Below, one piece after another: positions 59,885 to 64,000 of a stretch of DNA of 64,000 nt (position 1 is its first letter; the number at the start of each line of letters is the position of its first letter). The position numbers and the translations under genes are program-made. This DNA is from Methylacidiphilum infernorum V4 (GTDB taxonomy: Bacteria; Verrucomicrobiota; Verrucomicrobiia; Methylacidiphilales; Methylacidiphilaceae): assembly GCF_000019665.1 (NCBI RefSeq), contig NC_010794.1, positions 1,488,001-1,552,000 of the forward strand, written 5' to 3'. Under the pieces are notes generated by a model, which did no database searches, was not told the origin of the DNA, and worked only from the letters and a program-made list of their open reading frames with translations.

Positions 59885-60525
59885 TTTCCTAGCAGTCGAC
59901 GAGGGTTAATCGGTGAAGAGACTGGTCCGAATTTTCCTATGCCATTCTGTCACTTAAGGTAAGGAGCAAAGCAGTCTTCCAGGAAAATTGCCGCTACTGC
60001 AAAATTTTCACCGCAGCATTGACTTGGTTTGCTGGTTTTACCGGGTTTAAGATTGAACTTTTCAAAAAAAGAATAGAGTTTCATGTTTTTTTCCTCTTGG
60101 GACGACAAAAACTATTTTATTTCGTAACAATCAGCACATCAAGGATGATTACATCTCATAGTCCTGGAATTTTTTTACCACCCTGCTTTCTTAATCTTCC
60201 ATCAACTAGCTTTCTCTCCAACGAGCAGGCTAGCCATTAGACTTCCTCCCCCAGGGAATGGAAAAGCTTTCCGCTTCATTGGGGACAAATGGTCCTCGAA
60301 GTGAGATGATTTCAGGCCGGACCAACCTTAAGCCTCTTCCTCGGGCACATTCTTACGGCATACGCTTTATTTTTTTCGGAAGAAAATCGATGACCATCAG
60401 AGAGTTATAAAGGCAGGGGGTGGGTGACATCTCTTTCCATTTTTCTTTATCTTCTTTTTAAAAACTGCATTTAGGACCAAAACCTCTTTTAGAAATATTT
60501 GACAAGGAGTTTTCTTTCTTGCTGG
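59885..60525. other. Gap without a supported gene
   Basis: About 640 bp. Plus-strand frame 60019-60240 has no start signal or motif. A T-rich tract and weak hairpins only. Confidence 0.4.
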
Positions 60526-60960
60526 TCATTCCAACTTGATATCGTTCCATAACACGGTGATCTTCCGTGGAATCCTGTTTCCTTTCCAATCGTCGTAGTT
60601 AAGCTTCAGCATATTCCCCTCATTCTGCAGCTTCAGGATATCCGGAACAAGCCATGTATTGGCAATGTACCCGGGTTCATAGCAGACTTCTCCATCAGGT
60701 TCTCCAATAGGCTTGCCTCTATCAATGTAAGCTTTGCCTTCCCTGGCATCCAGGTAATAGGTAAGCTCTTCCTTCCCGCTTTTGTCTCGAAGAGGATAAA
60801 CAATTGGAAAGTCATGGAACATAAAATGCGATTCGAATCCCGGGGATCTTTTCAATATGGGCATTGCGGTTTCTAGCTTTTTGGCTATGCCTCTTTCGTC
60901 ATACTCCGCAAAAAAGGTTTTTGCACCGTTCTCTCGGAGTTCTTTTTGCTTTTTAGTGGT
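60526..60960 (-). pseudogene. 5'-truncated gene fragment
   Basis: A stop-free frame of about 145 codons with coding-like text. The first ATG (60864) is internal: good protein sequence continues upstream (ELRENGAKTFFAEYDERGIA) until a TAG at about 60961, with no start codon there. The gene has therefore probably lost its 5' part. Motifs such as VYPLRDKSGKEELTYYLDAREGKAYIDRG are not recognised. Upstream, another frame reads NGNYDTVYAGNHRAEQ before a stop, perhaps more of the same lost gene. Confidence 0.5.
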
Positions 60961-61358
60961 CTATGATAAAAAAGCCGAAATTCCTTGGAAAACTCCTCCG
61001 TTTTCAAAACCTAAATTTTCCGCTCTTTATTGTTCAGCACGGTGGTTACCCGCATAGACTGTGTCGTAATTCCCATTTGAAAGTCGTTTCCAGTATTGAC
61101 AGGAGGATGTAAATGGTTGTTTATGAGAAAAATATTTCCGTGGACCAAGGGATTTGGTTTTCTCAAGACGATGAGAGTATTAAGACAACCTTGTATGTTT
61201 CATGAATCGTTAAAAAAAGCAAACGGCAATCCATTTCCTATGCATTAATTAGAGCTTAATTATTAAGTTACTTGGCAGTGCACCCACCTATTCTCAGTGC
61301 GTGATCAATAATAAAGATTTCTCAGGTAATTTTCCCAACACAGCCATTCCTTTTCAAA
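60961..61358. other. Gap with a tiny frame
   Basis: About 400 bp of decayed sequence. One 30-codon plus-strand frame (61113-61205) has a near-ideal AGGAGG site six bases before its ATG, but no recognisable product. Treat it as a curiosity. Confidence 0.3.
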
Positions 61359-62837
61359 CTACCTACTGTCATTTTCAAGATCAGATTTTTTCACCGCGAC
61401 ATCATTATTTTCAGCTGCTCTACGAAACCAATGGACCGCCTCGATTGAATTTTGTGTGATACCCAACCCCTCAAAATAGGCAAGGCCTAGATTAAACTGA
61501 GCCATGGCATTCCCCTGCTCAGCCGCTTTCTGATACCAATAGACCGCTTGGGCATGGTCTTGTGGTACTCCTTGACCATAATCGTAAGCATACCCAAGGT
61601 TCAATTGTGCTATAGGATATCCCTGCTCGGCAGCTTTTTTAAACCAATATACAGCCTGAATATAGTCTTGGCGGACTCCTAATCCTTTGTAATAGGCAAC
61701 GCCTAGATTAGACTGAGCCATGGCATTACCTTGCTCAGCCGCTTTCTGATACCAATAGACCGCTTGGGCATGGTCTTGTGGTACTCCTTGACCATAATCG
61801 TAAGCATACCCAAGGTTCAATTGGGAACCGGCATCACCCTTTTCAGCTGCCTGCCTCCACCAGTACACCGCTTGGGCATAATCTTGAGATACCCCTCGAC
61901 CTTTGTCATATAGAAGGCCAAGGTTGAATTGCGCTACAATATCTCCTTGTTTGGCAGCTTTCTGATACCAATAGATCGCTTGGACATAATTCTGTGGCAC
62001 TCCTTTGCCATCCAAATAGGCAGTACCAAGTTCACACTGCGCCTGGGCATTCCCCTGCTCAGCTGCCTTCTCATACCAGTAAACCGCCTGGATGTAGTCT
62101 TGAGGCACCCCTCTACCTTCATAATAGGCAAGACCCAGCTCGAATTGTGCTTCAACAAGACCTTGCTCGGCAGCTTTTCTAAACCAATATACAGCCTGAA
62201 TAGAGTCTTGGTGGACTCCTAATCCTTTGTAATAGGCAACGCCTAGACAAAACTGAGCCTTGGCATTATCTTGCTCAGCCGCTTTCTGATACCAATAGAC
62301 CGCTTGGACGTAATCTTGTGGTACTCCTTGACCATAATCGTAAGCATACCCAAGGTTCAATTGTGCTCTAGGATCTCCTTGCTCGGCAGCTTTCCTATAC
62401 CAATTGGCCGCTTGCGATAAATCCTTTGGAACACCTACCCCAACCGTATAGGCACGTCCCATAACAAATTGGGATAGGGAATGCCCCTGCTCAGCTGCTT
62501 TTCTAAACCAATAAACCGCCTTGTCAAAATCCTTTGGAACCCCCCCCACACCCCAATAATAGGCAAAGCCTAGTTTGTATTGTGCTTGGACATTCCCCTG
62601 CTCCGCTGCCTTCCGGTACCAATATACCGCTTGGGCCAAATCCTTAGTGACGCCTTGACCACGGGAGTAGGCATCACCCAAATCCAATTGGGCCTGGGCA
62701 TTCCCGCCTCGGGCGCGTTGTTCTAATTGAGTTATGCTAATAGACTCTGCCCGAATTTCCACCGTCATTAGGACAGAAGCGGCCAGAACGAGAAGAAATG
62801 GTCTGTTCACGATCCTCCCTATACTATGGAAACCCAT
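61359..62837 (-). CDS. Secreted Sel1-repeat protein (12 repeats)
   Basis: About 492 residues from the ATG at 62837, which gives a signal peptide (RPFLLVLAASVLMTVEIRAES). The frame opens at 62939 but the extra part is not family-like. Twelve 36-residue Sel1 repeats follow, each of the form AQ.NLG.AY..G.GVPQD..QAVYWY.KAAEQG. Such alpha-solenoids are scaffolds for protein contacts in the periplasm. Several repeats are almost identical at DNA level (see repeat entry), pointing to recent expansion. Partner unknown. Confidence 0.88.
   Translation of the reverse strand: MGFHSIGRIVNRPFLLVLAASVLMTVEIRAESISITQLEQRARGGNAQAQLDLGDAYSRGQGVTKDLAQAVYWYRKAAEQGNVQAQYKLGFAYYWGVGGVPKDFDKAVYWFRKAAEQGHSLSQFVMGRAYTVGVGVPKDLSQAANWYRKAAEQGDPRAQLNLGYAYDYGQGVPQDYVQAVYWYQKAAEQDNAKAQFCLGVAYYKGLGVHQDSIQAVYWFRKAAEQGLVEAQFELGLAYYEGRGVPQDYIQAVYWYEKAAEQGNAQAQCELGTAYLDGKGVPQNYVQAIYWYQKAAKQGDIVAQFNLGLLYDKGRGVSQDYAQAVYWWRQAAEKGDAGSQLNLGYAYDYGQGVPQDHAQAVYWYQKAAEQGNAMAQSNLGVAYYKGLGVRQDYIQAVYWFKKAAEQGYPIAQLNLGYAYDYGQGVPQDHAQAVYWYQKAAEQGNAMAQFNLGLAYFEGLGITQNSIEAVHWFRRAAENNDVAVKKSDLENDSR
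61501..61607. repeat. Near-identical internal Sel1 DNA repeat (also 61717-61823 and 62257-62363)
   Basis: A block of about 107 bp recurs 216 bp later (61717) and again 540 bp after that (62257). Offsets are exact multiples of 108 bp (one repeat of 36 codons), so whole repeats were duplicated in frame. The first two copies are nearly perfect; the third has more changes. Confidence 0.8.
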
Positions 62838-63113
62838 CTGGAATGATTTTTTAGTCAAAAAAATCTGGATGTCAAGGTTGATCATGGTCCAAAACCAGGG
62901 AATTCCTCCTAGAAATTGACCTAGTTGTACTTTCCCCATTTTCCTTACTTACATTGGTCTAAATTTCCAAGAGTCTTAAAACAAGATAGTAGCTAGCTTC
63001 CTTCCCAAGGTTTATACCATTGGATAATTGGACAAAGCCTCTGAATATTGGGCACCAGTAAAGGGAATGCCTCTTCTCTGTTTCATGCAATTCCGCTAGA
63101 TCATATTTCCTGC

Positions 63114-63527
63114 TTACCTCACTGCTAAGGGTTGGCAGGGATGTGAGGCAATTATGTATGGAATTCCATTCAACCCATCATCCCTTAGCTTGTATTTGCA
63201 GTGCAACCCCAATCCAAGAAAAGAATCAAGCCAGCTTGCCTGTCCTTGCTTCACTCTCTTCTCAACCTTCGTGGAACTTGTTAAATAGCCCTCCTCAGTT
63301 TTACGTTTCCCGTAAGCTTTAGCCGTCGTCTCCCTGGCAACCATAATGTTGAAAGCTCTGGAATATTCGTCAAGGAACACATGACACCACGGGCATGGAT
63401 CCCAGTTCACCGGAAAACGCGCAGCACTATGGGAAATCTTAGAACGATCATACGATCGCTCCACATCCGTCTCGTTGACGGTTGCCAAAACTTCGAGGGC
63501 TATACAGGGGAGACCCTCGTTTTGGCA
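63114..63527 (-). pseudogene. Fragment or unusual gene with Cys-rich motif
   Basis: A stop-free minus-strand frame of about 138 codons. No ATG precedes the conserved-looking part; a TTG at 63488 is the first plausible start, but coding-like text (CQNEGLPCIALEVLATVNETD) continues 13 codons upstream to a TAA. Internal FPVNWDPCPWCHVFLDEYSRAF looks like a zinc knuckle (CPWC). No family recognised. Likely truncated. Confidence 0.4.
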
Positions 63528-64000
63528 TTAAGGCCGACCGTAAGCTTGTCGGCATAGACAACTCTGTCGGCCTCCTCCTTAGAAATGACATCGGCCTTGA
63601 TGGCCGTGTCGATCAAGCTATTTCCTCCTTCCTATAACCACGGTGATGGGATGAACCTAAAGGCTAGGTAGTTATTCAGCTTGGCAACGTCGCAATACCG
63701 ATGCTCAAGCCCTCGTTAAGTATAACCTTTTTTTCCAATGCGTTTAACTCTCCTGTTAAACGCAATAAAAAAAATTGTTTCCCCTTTGGTCTTCTTCCGG
63801 GCAAAAGTCTGTTCTTTTATCCTTTGCTCGGTCTATCCTGAAAGCTTTAGCAACTTGGTTAACCTCTTCTCTGTCCTTCCTCTGGCAGAGACAAGTTTGA
63901 GGAGCCTTTACTCAGTGTTCTTTCATGCCTATGGCAAGCTGATCGAGTCGGACTGCTAGTTGATTTATCCTAACTGTGTGCTCGGTTATCTATTCTTCGG
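63528..64000. other. Right-end region without a supported gene
   Basis: Minus-strand text at about 63490-63620 (SLIDTAIKADVISKEEADRV) reads like the C-terminal part of an acyl-CoA dehydrogenase-type protein, but it is interrupted. A perfect 9-bp inverted repeat GCGTTTAAC / GTTAAACGC lies at 63740-63763, flanked by T7 and A8. No intact gene is visible; 63738-63959 has no start signal. Confidence 0.35.

Noticed and set aside
63738-63959. Plus-strand 73-codon frame at the right end
   Set aside because: Starts inside an inverted repeat, lacks a ribosome-binding site and has no recognisable motif.
1-64000. CRISPR arrays, rRNA genes, complete insertion sequences or prophage genes
   Set aside because: No regularly spaced short repeats, rRNA sequence, transposase with terminal repeats, or phage structural genes were seen on reading the window.

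Overview
The window looks like a chromosomal segment of a thermoacidophilic verrucomicrobial methanotroph, most likely Methylacidiphilum. The reasons are a pmoCAB operon whose PmoB has lost every classical copper-ligand histidine (a hallmark of verrucomicrobial PmoB), a DUF5069 protein, hydrogenase maturation genes, and a mixed A+T-rich/moderate-GC composition. Genus and strain are inferred; no 16S rRNA is present.

Positions 1-12000 hold a substrate-oxidation module. On the minus strand lie pmoC-pmoA-pmoB and a partial exported protein coupled to pmoB. Diverging from pmoC on the plus strand is a five-gene operon: glyoxalase I, a Tat-targeted gluconate-2-dehydrogenase-type small subunit, a GMC FAD oxidoreductase, and a two-gene FAD/Fe-S D-lactate (or glycolate) dehydrogenase. 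This gene order fits the acetone/2-propanol pathway reported for verrucomicrobial methanotrophs: acetone to acetol by the divergent PmoCAB3, acetol to methylglyoxal, then lactoylglutathione, D-lactate and pyruvate. The 297-bp divergent spacer carries what look like two back-to-back sigma-54 promoters and a possible activator site between them, which would tie both arms to one signal. A seven-haem cytochrome c gene follows.

Positions 12000-17800 hold a tRNA-Gln, a GYD-domain gene and a rearranged hydrogenase-maturation patch. A maturation protease, hypA and a catalytically degenerate endonuclease V homologue form an overlapping set. A second copy of the hypA/endonuclease V-like pair lies about 3.4 kb away: its hypA is ruined, but its endonuclease V-like gene is almost identical to the first. 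A type II NADH dehydrogenase sits between the copies.

Positions 17800-24400 form a periplasmic glucan operon (OpgH, two OpgG/OpgD proteins, a shrunken third OpgG-like protein and a small unknown). Positions 24500-52000 are mostly housekeeping or ordinary: Mut7-C RNase, DsbA-like protein, M48 protease, MetF fusion, LOG protein, zinc/manganese ABC transporter, DUF5069, MBL hydrolase, BirA, a glycosyltransferase-PHP fusion, FabI, Lpd-like, CysS, Tmk, HolB, AccB, GmhA, LptF/G, PpiD-like and Lnt.

From about 52500 to the end the window is accessory: a pyrimidine-dimer glycosylase, a 1291-residue predicted defence protein with an N-terminal nuclease-like domain, unknown and secreted proteins, gene remnants, and a 12-repeat Sel1 protein whose DNA shows recent internal duplication. 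Coding density is low and many frames are decayed.
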